Shown: one piece after another, positions 10,529-20,900 of the stretch | Position numbering within the stretch: the first letter of the stretch is position 1 | How the letters are laid out: each line of letters opens with the position of its first letter | From: Auanema rhodensis | Taxonomy: Eukaryota > Nematoda > Chromadorea > Rhabditida > Rhabditidae | Reading direction: 5' to 3' | Length of the DNA: 64,000 nt | Assembly (NCBI GenBank): GCA_964057225.1 | Contig: OZ059899.1 | Span: 15,942,501 to 16,006,500 of the forward strand | Notes under the pieces: model-generated | What the model was told of the DNA's origin: nothing | The model's database searches: none | Seen by the model: only the letters and a program-made list of their open reading frames with translations | Program-made: the position numbers and the translations under genes

Positions 10529-13500
10529 TCGAAAAGAAATCAAAAACATTATTTTCAAATGAAATTTATAGTAGTAATTTAGAAAATACGTTTTTTATCT
10601 CATATTTAACATTTAAAAGCAAAAATTTAACTATAATATTTGATTCATGTTCTCAAAGATCATTTATAAAAGAAGAAGTTTCAAATGAACTAGAATTAGA
10701 AATAGAAGATGAGAAAAATATCCCAATAGGAACTATTGGAGATAAAGAAAATATAATAAAATCAAAATTGGTAAAAATGAAAATAGAAGACATGAAATTA
10801 AACTTTTTAACTATATCTAATATAACAGACAAAATAAAAATACCAAACATAAGTAAGGAGGACGTAACAGAAATTATGCTAATTAACCAGAAACACTTAG
10901 AGCAATATGCTAATGAAGAAAATGAAGAGAAAACGTATGAAAAGCAATATAATCAAATATCCGAATATGAAAAACTCAATAAAATAACAGAATTAGAACC
11001 GGATATTTTAATTGGTATGGATAATTATTGGAAAATAGTTCCAAAAGAGTTCAAATCGTATGTATTAAAATCAGGATTAATTATGATGCCAACAAAACTA
11101 AACCCAATCATAATTGGAACTTCAGAAAAGGATGAAAACTATGAAATAAGCGAAGAACTGAAATGTTTTTTAACTGGAATTAGACTTGAGAAAGAAAAAA
11201 GGGAAACAAAAGATATTTTAAGAAAGAAAGATGATGAATTGGCATGGAATAATTTTCATGAAAATGTAACTATAAATAATAATAGAATATCAGTATTGTT
11301 TCCTATTAAACCTAATATTCAAGCTATAGACAATAATTTTGGTAAAAGCATAGGATGTTTAAAAAGCTTGTTAAAAAGTTTCAAAAATCAAGATGAAATA
11401 TTTAAAAAATATAATGAAACAATTCAAGAGCAATTAAAAACCGGAATATTAGAAATAGCTCCGAAAACAAGTCATCCATTTTTAACTTATTATATTCCCC
11501 ATCATTTTGTGATGAAACTAAGTAGCAATACAACAAAGTTACGAATAGTTTTAAACGCCTCAAGCAAATCAAAAAACTGTAAATCACTAAACGATATTCT
11601 ATATAAAGGTGAAGGAATCATTCCAAATCTAGTTGGCATGCTAATTAGATTGCGATTATGTAAAGAATTCATAATGGGCGATATCGAAAAAGCTTTTCAT
11701 CAAATTGAATTGAAAAAACAACATCGTGATTTAACACGAATTTTGTGGATTAAAGATATTAGAAAGGAAATAGATAACAGTAATTTAGTGAATTTAAGGT
11801 TTACTAGGATACCTTTCGGTGTTAATAGTTCACCATTCTTATTAGCAGCAAGTATAATATATTTTTTAAATAAGGAAAAAAGAGATATTAATGAAGATAT
11901 AATGAAAAATATTTATGTTGATAATATTATGCTGAAAGTAAGTAATGTCAATCAAAATTTAAAACTATATGAAGAAATAAAAAATCTTTTCTCAAAGGTT
12001 AATATGAATGTAAGAGAATTCTATAGTAATAACCCAAATATTATGCAAATGATCCCACAAAAAGATAAAATGAAGGAAGGAAGCATGAAAATCTTGGGAA
12101 TGAACTATGAGAAAGAAAGTGATGAATTCATTATTGAATTCCCAAATTGGAAAGCTAATAACCTAACAAGAAAAAATGTTTTGAGCTTTATTAATTCAGT
12201 TTTTGATCCTATAGGTATATCTCAACCTATCATGCTGAAAGCAAAACTATTTATGAAAAAATTATGGGATTTAAAAAACGATTGGAACGATGAAATCACT
12301 GAAAAAGATTTGATTAATGAATGGTTAAATATAACCGAAAAACTAAGAAATAAGTTTTTAAAATTTCCAAGACAAATCCTAAGAAATCAAAATCCAGTAA
12401 AATTAGAATATTGTTTATTCACTGACGCATCTAAAGATGTGATAGCTGCAGTAGCATATATAATTGAATATAATGATCAAAATAATATAATTAATATCCA
12501 ATTTTTAAATTCTAAATCTTCAACAATGATAGAAGGTACAATTCCGATGAAAGAATTATCAGCAATGGTACTAGGATTTAAATTAATTAGAGAAAATTTT
12601 AAAGAAATGAACGTTAATATAAGAAATATTAAAATTTTCACTGATTCACAAGTCGTACTTCATTGGATATCAAAGAATCCTCAGAAAAAATTATATATTC
12701 GAAATAGAATAGAAAAAATAAACGAAATCAGTCAAGAAATGAAAGAAAAAGATAAAGTAATAGAATATTTTTATGTTAAATCTGAAGCAAACCCTGCAGA
12801 TATTCCTACAAGAGGAGCAGATATAGATGAAGCTAAATTTGAAATGTGGAAAAATGGTCCTTATTGGATGAAAGAGGAAAATTTATTTAAAGCCAATGTT
12901 ATAACACAGCAAAACATTATTAATCCAGAAATTAGTAAAAGTAAAATCATAAATCTATTGATAAATACAAAACGAAACAATTTATATGAAAATTTTGAAA
13001 GTTTAGCAGGAAAATATTCTTCCTTTTCCGAATATATGTCTATTATTAAAGTAATAGTTATGTTTGCATGCAAACTAAGAAAAGAAAAATGGATGAATTC
13101 GAATAAAATCATGGAAGAACTCAGAGATGCAAAATCTGAAGGCATAAAAAATAAATTAATCGAGAAATTGATAATAAAAATGCATCAAGAACAGAATATA
13201 AATAGCCTAGAAAAGAAAAAATATAAAAGTCTGGATATCATAAAGGATGAATATAATATTCTAAGAGTAAGAGGCAGAATGGGTAATGATAATAAGAGTA
13301 TTGATGAATATCCGATACTATTATTTGGAAAAACAAATTATTCTAATTTATTTTTGAACTATATGCATGGTATCATGTTACATCCTGCAAGAAACACGTT
13401 CATATCAATGATAAGAAAGAATTTTTTTATAATAAAATTGAAGAATATAGTAAACACAATCAATTCAAGATGTTTAAAATGTAAAAAATTAAATAACAGA

Positions 13501-14628
13501 CCGTATAAATATCCAGATTTTCCACAGTTACCTATACATAGAATTAATAAATTCAAACCATATGAAAATATTGGTGTTGATTTTGCTGGACCATTATACG
13601 TCAAAAAAGAAAATGAAACTAAAAAAGTGTGGATTATGCTTATAACATGTCTATGCACGAGAGCTATATATATTGATTTAGTTCATGATTGTACATCCAA
13701 AGAATTCATTTTGGTACTAAGAAAATTTTTTGCAAGAAAAAGAATACCGAAAATAATATATAGTGATAACGGCTCACAATTTATTAAAGGAGAAAAAATT
13801 TTGAAAGAATTTTCGAGCAAGAACTTTATTCAATGGAAGTTCATAACTCCACATTCTCCCTGGAAAGGAGGTTTTTATGAAAAAATGATCGGAATCACTA
13901 AAAAATATCTAATGAAAAACTTAGATGTAAGAATAATAGAACTGAGAGAACTTGAAACAATTTTAGCTGAGATAGAAACTGTAATAAATAACCGACCTCT
14001 CACTAATATTGAAACAGATTTTGATACAATTATAACTCCAATGAGCTTAGAAATTTATCATCCAAGTAATATATTACCATGTTATATGGGAAATGAAAAT
14101 AAAACTAATTTAGAAAATAAAAGAGAAATTAAAGAATGGATGGAAATTTGCAATGAAAAAGTAGAAAAATTTTGGCTTGAATGGACAGGTCATTATCTTG
14201 AAGAATTAAGAGCTAATAATATTAAGTATAGAAATATGAAAAACTATTCAAAAAACATTCCGAAAGTAGGAGATATAGTATTGTGCGAAAAAATTGGCAC
14301 CAAAAGAAATAAATGGCCTATGGTTCTTATAAAAGAATTGATCATATCTCCAGATAAACAGATAAGAACGGCCATTATAAAAAATTCTGAAGGAAATTTA
14401 TTAAGAAAAAGTATAAATCAATTAATTCCTCTTGAAATTAACCAACAATACGATGAAAATCATAAGGAAACGGAAGATGAAACCAAAGATGAAGAATCAG
14501 AACCAAAATCAGAAATTCACCAAAAACAACAAGATTGTATATCAAATACAATAATTCCAAGAGGTACCGAACAATGGAACCATCGCTTGAGACCAATAGC
14601 TAGAATAAACTATAAAGAATATTTATGA
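10525..14628 (+). CDS. pol: BEL/Pao Pol polyprotein (PR-RT-RH-IN)
   Basis: This is a 1367-residue polyprotein that copies and integrates the element. Domains in order: an aspartic protease with D40-S41-C42 in a DSCSQRSF motif, where the family normally has DSG; a reverse transcriptase with first catalytic Asp D386 in GDIEKAF and the active-site box Y464-V465-D466-N467, so the second Asp of YxDD is Asn; RNase H with D634, E677, D707 and D759; an integrase zinc domain H948, H953, C983, C986; and an integrase core D1019, D1081, E1119. A charged C-terminal tail follows. The ATG at 10525 overlaps the gag TGA and lies in the -1 frame, suggesting reinitiation or another coupling rather than a fusion. 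I recall YVDN in other BEL/Pao elements, so it may be tolerated. No env follows. Confidence 0.94.
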   Translation: MIEKKSKTLFSNEIYSSNLENTFFISYLTFKSKNLTIIFDSCSQRSFIKEEVSNELELEIEDEKNIPIGTIGDKENIIKSKLVKMKIEDMKLNFLTISNITDKIKIPNISKEDVTEIMLINQKHLEQYANEENEEKTYEKQYNQISEYEKLNKITELEPDILIGMDNYWKIVPKEFKSYVLKSGLIMMPTKLNPIIIGTSEKDENYEISEELKCFLTGIRLEKEKRETKDILRKKDDELAWNNFHENVTINNNRISVLFPIKPNIQAIDNNFGKSIGCLKSLLKSFKNQDEIFKKYNETIQEQLKTGILEIAPKTSHPFLTYYIPHHFVMKLSSNTTKLRIVLNASSKSKNCKSLNDILYKGEGIIPNLVGMLIRLRLCKEFIMGDIEKAFHQIELKKQHRDLTRILWIKDIRKEIDNSNLVNLRFTRIPFGVNSSPFLLAASIIYFLNKEKRDINEDIMKNIYVDNIMLKVSNVNQNLKLYEEIKNLFSKVNMNVREFYSNNPNIMQMIPQKDKMKEGSMKILGMNYEKESDEFIIEFPNWKANNLTRKNVLSFINSVFDPIGISQPIMLKAKLFMKKLWDLKNDWNDEITEKDLINEWLNITEKLRNKFLKFPRQILRNQNPVKLEYCLFTDASKDVIAAVAYIIEYNDQNNIINIQFLNSKSSTMIEGTIPMKELSAMVLGFKLIRENFKEMNVNIRNIKIFTDSQVVLHWISKNPQKKLYIRNRIEKINEISQEMKEKDKVIEYFYVKSEANPADIPTRGADIDEAKFEMWKNGPYWMKEENLFKANVITQQNIINPEISKSKIINLLINTKRNNLYENFESLAGKYSSFSEYMSIIKVIVMFACKLRKEKWMNSNKIMEELRDAKSEGIKNKLIEKLIIKMHQEQNINSLEKKKYKSLDIIKDEYNILRVRGRMGNDNKSIDEYPILLFGKTNYSNLFLNYMHGIMLHPARNTFISMIRKNFFIIKLKNIVNTINSRCLKCKKLNNRPYKYPDFPQLPIHRINKFKPYENIGVDFAGPLYVKKENETKKVWIMLITCLCTRAIYIDLVHDCTSKEFILVLRKFFARKRIPKIIYSDNGSQFIKGEKILKEFSSKNFIQWKFITPHSPWKGGFYEKMIGITKKYLMKNLDVRIIELRELETILAEIETVINNRPLTNIETDFDTIITPMSLEIYHPSNILPCYMGNENKTNLENKREIKEWMEICNEKVEKFWLEWTGHYLEELRANNIKYRNMKNYSKNIPKVGDIVLCEKIGTKRNKWPMVLIKELIISPDKQIRTAIIKNSEGNLLRKSINQLIPLEINQQYDENHKETEDETKDEESEPKSEIHQKQQDCISNTIIPRGTEQWNHRLRPIARINYKEYL

Positions 14629-14737
14629 AATTAATGTTTTGGTCGTTGGGAGCCATCACGTAACAAAAACGTGAAAAAGATGTAAAGAAACAAAATAATA
14701 ATAAAAATCAAATTAAGGAATCAAATACGTCTTCTTT

Positions 14738-14747
14738 GAGGCGGGAA
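14738..14747 (+). promoter_or_regulatory. BEL/Pao polypurine tract
   Basis: GAGGCGGGAA lies directly against the 3' LTR. It is purine-rich with one C and fits the plus-strand priming site of an LTR element. A similar GGGAG run abuts the LTR of the gag remnant near 61813. Confidence 0.6.
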
Positions 14748-14978
14748 TGTTCTGATCTAATCAGAAATTGAAGATAATTAATGAAGAACATGAATAATCT
14801 TTACCATTTTTGAATCATTATTATAAAACACGTGAAAGTTCACGTGAGAGTCATTTTTCATTGTTTTTGTTATTAACATTTTTTATTCTTCGAGTTAACA
14901 CTTATAATAATCGGTCGTTGCCAATTATTTATAATAAATAGTTATAATATATTTTGTGTTCTTTGTTTATTCAAGACA
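14748..14978 (+). repeat. BEL/Pao 3' LTR
   Basis: This 231-bp copy is, by eye, identical to the LTR at 8331-8561, including both inverted repeats and the AATAAA. Identity across the pair implies insertion too recent for visible divergence, or later gene conversion. Confidence 0.96.
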
Positions 14979-17900
14979 GTGAATGTTCGCTTTGCTCCAA
15001 CACCATTATCGAAAATCAAATGAAAATACTTTGAGGTGGGGTATTCAGATGTGTAGATTCTGAATCTCCTAGGGAAATTTGGCTAGGACTTCTCCTGTTT
15101 CCGGAAAAATGGTTTATATTGACCCCATCTACAAGATTTGTTCACAAAAAAGTTCAGGCTATAGTCACGTTGTGTCCGGTGAATGTTCGCTTTGTTCCAA
15201 GACCATCATCGAAAATCAAACAAAAACACTTTGAGGTGGGGTATTCAGATGTGTAGATTCTGAATCTCTTAGTGAAATTTGGCTAGGACTTCTCCTGTTT
15301 CCGGAAAAACGGTTTATATTGACCCCATCTACAAGATTTGTTCACAAAAAAGTTCAGGCTGTAGTCAGGTTGTGTCCGGTGAATGTTCGCTTTTCTCTAA
15401 GATCATTATCGAAAATCAAACAAAAACACTTTGAGGTGGGGTATTCAGATGTGTAGATTCTGAATCTCTTAGTGAAATTTGGCTAGGACTTCTCCTGTTT
15501 CCGGAAAAAACGGTTTATATTGACCCCATCTACAAGATTTGTTCACAAAAAAGTTCAGGCTGTAGTCACGTTGTGTCCGGTGAATGTTCGCTTTTCTCTA
15601 AGATCATTATCGAAAATCAAACAAAAACACTTTGAGGTGGGGTATTCAGATGTGTAGATTCTGAATCTCTTAGTGAAATTTGGCTAGGACTTCTCCTGTT
15701 TCCGGAAAAAACGGTTTATATCGACGCCATCTACAAGATTTGTTCACAAAAAAGTTCAGGCTGTAGTCAGGTTGTGTCCGGTGAATGTTCGCTTTTCTCT
15801 AAGATCATTATCGAAAATCAAACAAAAACACTTTGAGGTGGGGTATTCAGATGTGTAGATTCTGAATCTCTTAGTGAAATTTGGCTAGGACTTCTCCTGT
15901 TTCCGGAAAAAACGGTTTATATCGACGCCATCCACAAGATTTGTTCACAAAAAAGTTCAGGCTGTAGGCACTGTGTGTCCGGTGAATGTTCGCTTTGCTC
16001 CAAGACCATTATCCAAAATCAAATGAAAATACTTTGAGGTGGGGTATTCAGATGTGTAGATTCTGAATCTTCTAGTGAGATTTGGCTAGGACTTCTCCTG
16101 TTTCCGGAAAAATGGTTTATATCGACCCCATCCACAAGATTTGTTCACAAAAAAGTTCAGGCTGTAGTCACGTTGTGTCCGGTGAATGTTCGCTTTGCTC
16201 CAAGACCATCATCGAAAATCAAATAAAACCATTTTGAGGTGGAGTATTCAGATGTGTAGATTCTGAATCTCCTAGGGAAATTTGGCTAGGACTCCTCCTG
16301 TTTCAGGGAAAACGGTTTATATCGACGCCATCCACAAGATTTGTTCACAAAAAAGTTCAGGCTGTTGTCACGTTGTGTCCGGTGAATGTTTGCTTTGCTC
16401 CAAGACCATTATCCAAAATCAAACAAAAACACTTTGAGGTGGGGTATTCAGATGTGTAGATTCTGAATCTTCTAGTGAGATTTGGCTAGGACTTCTCCTG
16501 TTTCCGGAAAAACGGTTTATATCGACACCATCCACAAGATTTGTTCACAAAAAAGTTCAGGCTGTAGTCATGTTGTGTCCGGTGAATGTTCGCTTTGCTC
16601 CAACACCATTATCGAAAATCAAATAAAAACACTTTGAGGTGGGGTATTCAGATGTGTAGATTCTGAATCTTCTAGTGAGATTTGGCTAGGAATTCTCCTG
16701 TTTCCGGAAAAACGGTTTATATCGACCCCATCCACAAGATTTGTTCACAAAAAAGTTCAGGCTGTAGTCACGTTGTGTCCGGTGAATGTTCGCTTTGCTC
16801 CAACACCATTATCAAAAATCAAATAAAAATACTTTGAGGTGGGGTATTCAGATGTGTAGATTCTGAATCTTCTAGTGAGATTTGGCTAGGAATTCTCCTG
16901 TTTCCGGAAAAACGGTTTATATCGACCCCATCCACAAGATTTGTTCACAAAAAAGTTCAGGCTGTTGTCACGTTGTGTCCGGTGAATGTTTGCTTTGCTC
17001 CAAGACCATTATCCAAAATCAATTGAAAATACTTTGAGGTGGGGTATTCAGATGTGTAGATTCTGAATCTCTTAGTGAAATTTGGCTAGGACTTCTCCTG
17101 TTTCCGGAAAAACGGTTTATATTGACCCCATCTACAAGATTTGTTCACAAAAAAGTTCAGGCTGTAGTCACGTTGTGTCCGGTGAATGTTCGCTTTTCTC
17201 TAAGATCATAATCGAAAATCAAACAAAAACACTTTAAGGTGGGGTATTCAGATGTGTAGATTCTGAATCTCTTAGTGAAATTTGGCTAGGACTTCTCCTG
17301 TTTCCGGAAAAACGGTTTATATTGACCCCATCTACAAGATTTGTTCACAAAAAAGTTCAGGCTGTAGTCACGTTGTGTCCGGTGAATGTTCGCTTTGCTC
17401 CAACACCATCATCGAAAATCAAATAAAACCATTTTGAGGTGGAGTATTCAGATGTGTAGATTCTGAATCTCCTAGGGAAATTTGGCTAGGACTCCTCCTG
17501 TTTCAGGGAAAACGGTTTATATCGACGCCATCCACAAGATTTGTTCACAAAAAAATTCAGGCGGTAGTCACGTTGTGTCCGGTGAATGTTCGCTTTTCTC
17601 TAAGATCATTATCGAAAATCAAATAAAAATACTTTGAGGTGGGGTATTCAGATGTTTAGATTCTGAATCTCCTAGGGAAATTTGGCTAGGACTTCTCCTG
17701 TTTACGGAAAAACGGTTTATATCGACCCCATCCACAAGATTTGTTCACAAAAAAGTTCAGGCTGTAGTCACGTTGTGTCCGGTGAATGTTCGCTTTTCTC
17801 TAAGATCATTATCGAAAATCAAACAAAACCATTTTGAGGTGGAGTATTCAGATGTGTAGATTCTGAATCTCCTAGGGAAATTTGGCTAGGACTTCTCCTG

Positions 17901-20900
17901 TTTCAGGGAAAACGGTTTATATCGACGCCATCCACAAGATTTGTTCACAAAAAAGTTCAGGCTGTAGTCACGTTGTGTCCGGTGAATGTTCGCTTTGCTC
18001 CAACACCATCATCGAAAATCAAATAAAACCAATTTGAGGTGGAGTATTCAGATGTGTAGATTCTGAATCTCCTAGGGAAATTTGGCTAGGACTTCTCCTG
18101 TTTACGGAAAAACGGTTTATATCGACCCCATCCACAAGATTTGTTCACAAAAAAGTTCAGGCTGTGGACACGTTGTGTCCGGTGAATGTTCCCTTTGCTC
18201 CAAGACCATCATCGAAAATCAAATAAAAATACTTTGAGGTGGGGTATTCAGATGTTTAGATTCTGAATCTCTTAGTGAAATTTGGCTAGGACTTCTCCTG
18301 TTTACGGAAAAACGGTTTATATTGACCCCATCTACAAGATTTGTTCACAAAAAAGTTCAGGCTGTAGGCACTGTGTGTCCGGTGAATGTTCGCTTTTCTC
18401 TAAGATCATTATCGAAAATCAAATGAAAATACATTGAGGTGTTGTATTCAGATGTGTAGATTCTGAATCTCCTAGGGAAATTTGGCTAGGACTTCTCCTG
18501 TTTCAGGGAAAACGGTTTATATCGACGCCATCCACAAGATTTGTTCACAAAAAAGTTCAGGCTGTGGACACGTTGTGTCCTATGAATGTTCCCTTTGCTC
18601 CAAGACCATCATCGAAAATCAAATAAAAATACTTTGAGGTGGGGTATTCAGATGTTTAGATTCTGAATCTCTTAGTGAAATTTGGCTAGGACTTCTCCTG
18701 TTTACGGAAAAACGGTTTATATTGACCCCATCTACAAGATTTGTTCACAAAAAAGTTCAGGCTGTAGGCACTGTGTGTCCGGTGAATGTTCGCTTTTCTC
18801 TAAGATCATTATCGAAAATCAAATGAAAATACATTGAGGTGTTGTATTCAGATGTGTAGATTCTGAATCTCCTAGGGAAATTTGGCTAGGACTTCTCCTG
18901 TTTACGGAAAAACGGTTTATATTGACCCCATCTACAAGATTTGTTCACAAAAAAGTTCAGGCTGTGGACACGTTGTGTCCTATGAATGTTCGCTTTTCTC
19001 TAAGATCATTATCGAAAATCAAATGAAAATACATTGAGGTGTTGTATTCAGATGTGTAGATTCTGAATCTCTTAGTGAAATTTGGCTAGGACTTCTCCTG
19101 TTTACGGAAAAACGGTTTATATTGACCCCATCTACAAGATTTGTTCACAAAAAAGTTCAGGCTGTAGTCACGTTGTGTCCGGTGAATGTTCGCTTTTCTC
19201 TAAGATTATTATCGAAAATCAAATGAAAATACATTGAGGTGTTGTATTCAGATGTGTAGATTCTGAATCTCCTAGGGAAATTTGGCTAGGACTTCTCCTG
19301 TTTACGGAAAAACGGTTTATATTGACCCCATCTACAAGATTTGTTCACAAAAAAGTTCAGGCTGTGGACACGTTGTGTCCTATGAATGTTCGCTTTTCTC
19401 TAAGATCATTATCGAAAATCAAATGAAAATACATTGAGGTGTTGTATTCAGATGTGTAGATTCTGAATCTCTTAGTGAAATTTGGCTAGGACTTCTCCTG
19501 TTTACGGAAAAACGGTTTATATTGACCCCATCTACAAGATTTGTTCACAAAAAAGTTCAGGCTGTAGGCACTGTGTGTCCGGTGAATGTTCGCTTTTCTC
19601 TAAGATCATTATCGAAAATCAAATGAAAATACATTGAGGTGTTGTATTCAGATGTGTAGATTCTGAATCTCTTAGTGAAATTTGGCTAGGACTTCTCCTG
19701 TTTACGGAAAAACGGTTTATATTGACCCCATCTACAAGATTTGTTCACAAAAAAGTTCAGGCTGTAGGCACTGTGTGTCCGGTGAATGTTCGCTTTTCTC
19801 TAAGATCATTATCGAAAATCAAATGAAAATACATTGAGGTGTTGTATTCAGATGTGTAGATTCTGAATCTCTTAGTGAAATTTGGCTAGGACTTCTCCTG
19901 TTTACGGAAAAACGGTTTATATTGACCCCATCTACAAGATTTGTTCACAAAAAAGTTCAGGCTGTAGTCACGTTGTGTCCGGTGAATGTTCGCTTTGCTC
20001 CAACATCATCATAGAAAATCAAATAAAAACATTCTGAGGTGGGGTATTCAGATGTGTAGATTCTCAATCTCTTAGTGAAATTTAGCTAGGACTTCTCCTG
20101 TTTACGGAAAAACGGTTTATATCGACGCCATCCACAAGATTTGTTCACAAAAAAGTTCAGGCTGTAGTCACGTTGTGTCCGGTGAATGTTCGCTTTGCTC
20201 CAACATCATCATAGAAAATCAAATAAAAACATTCTGAGGTGGGGTATTCAGATGTGTAGATTCTGAATCTCCTAGGGAAATTTGGCTAGGACTTCTCCTG
20301 TTTCAGGGAAAACGGTTTATATCGACGCCATCCACAAGATTTGTTCACAAAAAAGTTCAGGCTGTGGACACGTTGTGTCCTATGAATGTTCGCTTTTCTC
20401 TAAGATCATTATCGAAAATCAAATGAAAATACATTGAGGTGTTGTATTCAGATGTGTAGATTCTGAATCTCTTAGTGAAATTTGGCTAGGACTTCTCCTG
20501 TTTACGGAAAAACGGTTTATATTGACCCCATCTACAAGATTTGTTCACAAAAAAGTTCAGGCTGTAGTCACGTTGTGTCCGGTGAATGTTCGCTTTTCTC
20601 TAAGATCATTATCGAAAATCAAACAAAACCATTTTGAGGTGGAGTATTCAGATGTGTAGATTCTGAATCTCTTAGTGAAATTTGGCTAGGACTTCTCCTG
20701 TTTCCGGAAAAACGGTTTATATTGACCCCATCTACAAGATTTGTTCACAAAAAAGTTCAGGCTGTAGGCACTGTGTGTCCGGTGAATGTTCGCTTTGCTC
20801 CAACACCATCATCGAAAATCAAAAAAAAACACTTTGAGGTGGGGTATTCAGATGTGTAGATTCTGAATCTCTTAGTGAAATTTGGCTAGGACTTCTCCTG

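Larger units (their letters stand above)
8331..14978 (+). mobile_element. Complete BEL/Pao LTR retrotransposon
   Basis: This is a 6648-bp element inserted in the satellite, bounded by 231-bp LTRs that look identical base for base and flanked by GTGAA duplications. Its order is 5' LTR, primer binding site, leader, gag, pol, polypurine tract, 3' LTR. Pol runs protease, reverse transcriptase, RNase H, integrase, with no envelope reading frame. The BEL/Pao assignment rests on the gag type with three zinc knuckles, the DSxSQRSF-type protease motif and the reverse transcriptase motifs. The identical LTRs and two unbroken long frames indicate a recent insertion and possible competence. The sense strand is strikingly A-rich and C-poor. 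Catalytic-site departures (protease DSC, reverse transcriptase YVDN) leave activity unproven. Confidence 0.95.

Noticed and set aside
8670-13658. Minus-strand frames antisense to gag and pol
   Set aside because: They are shadows of the A-rich sense genes and are hydrophobic low-complexity translations.
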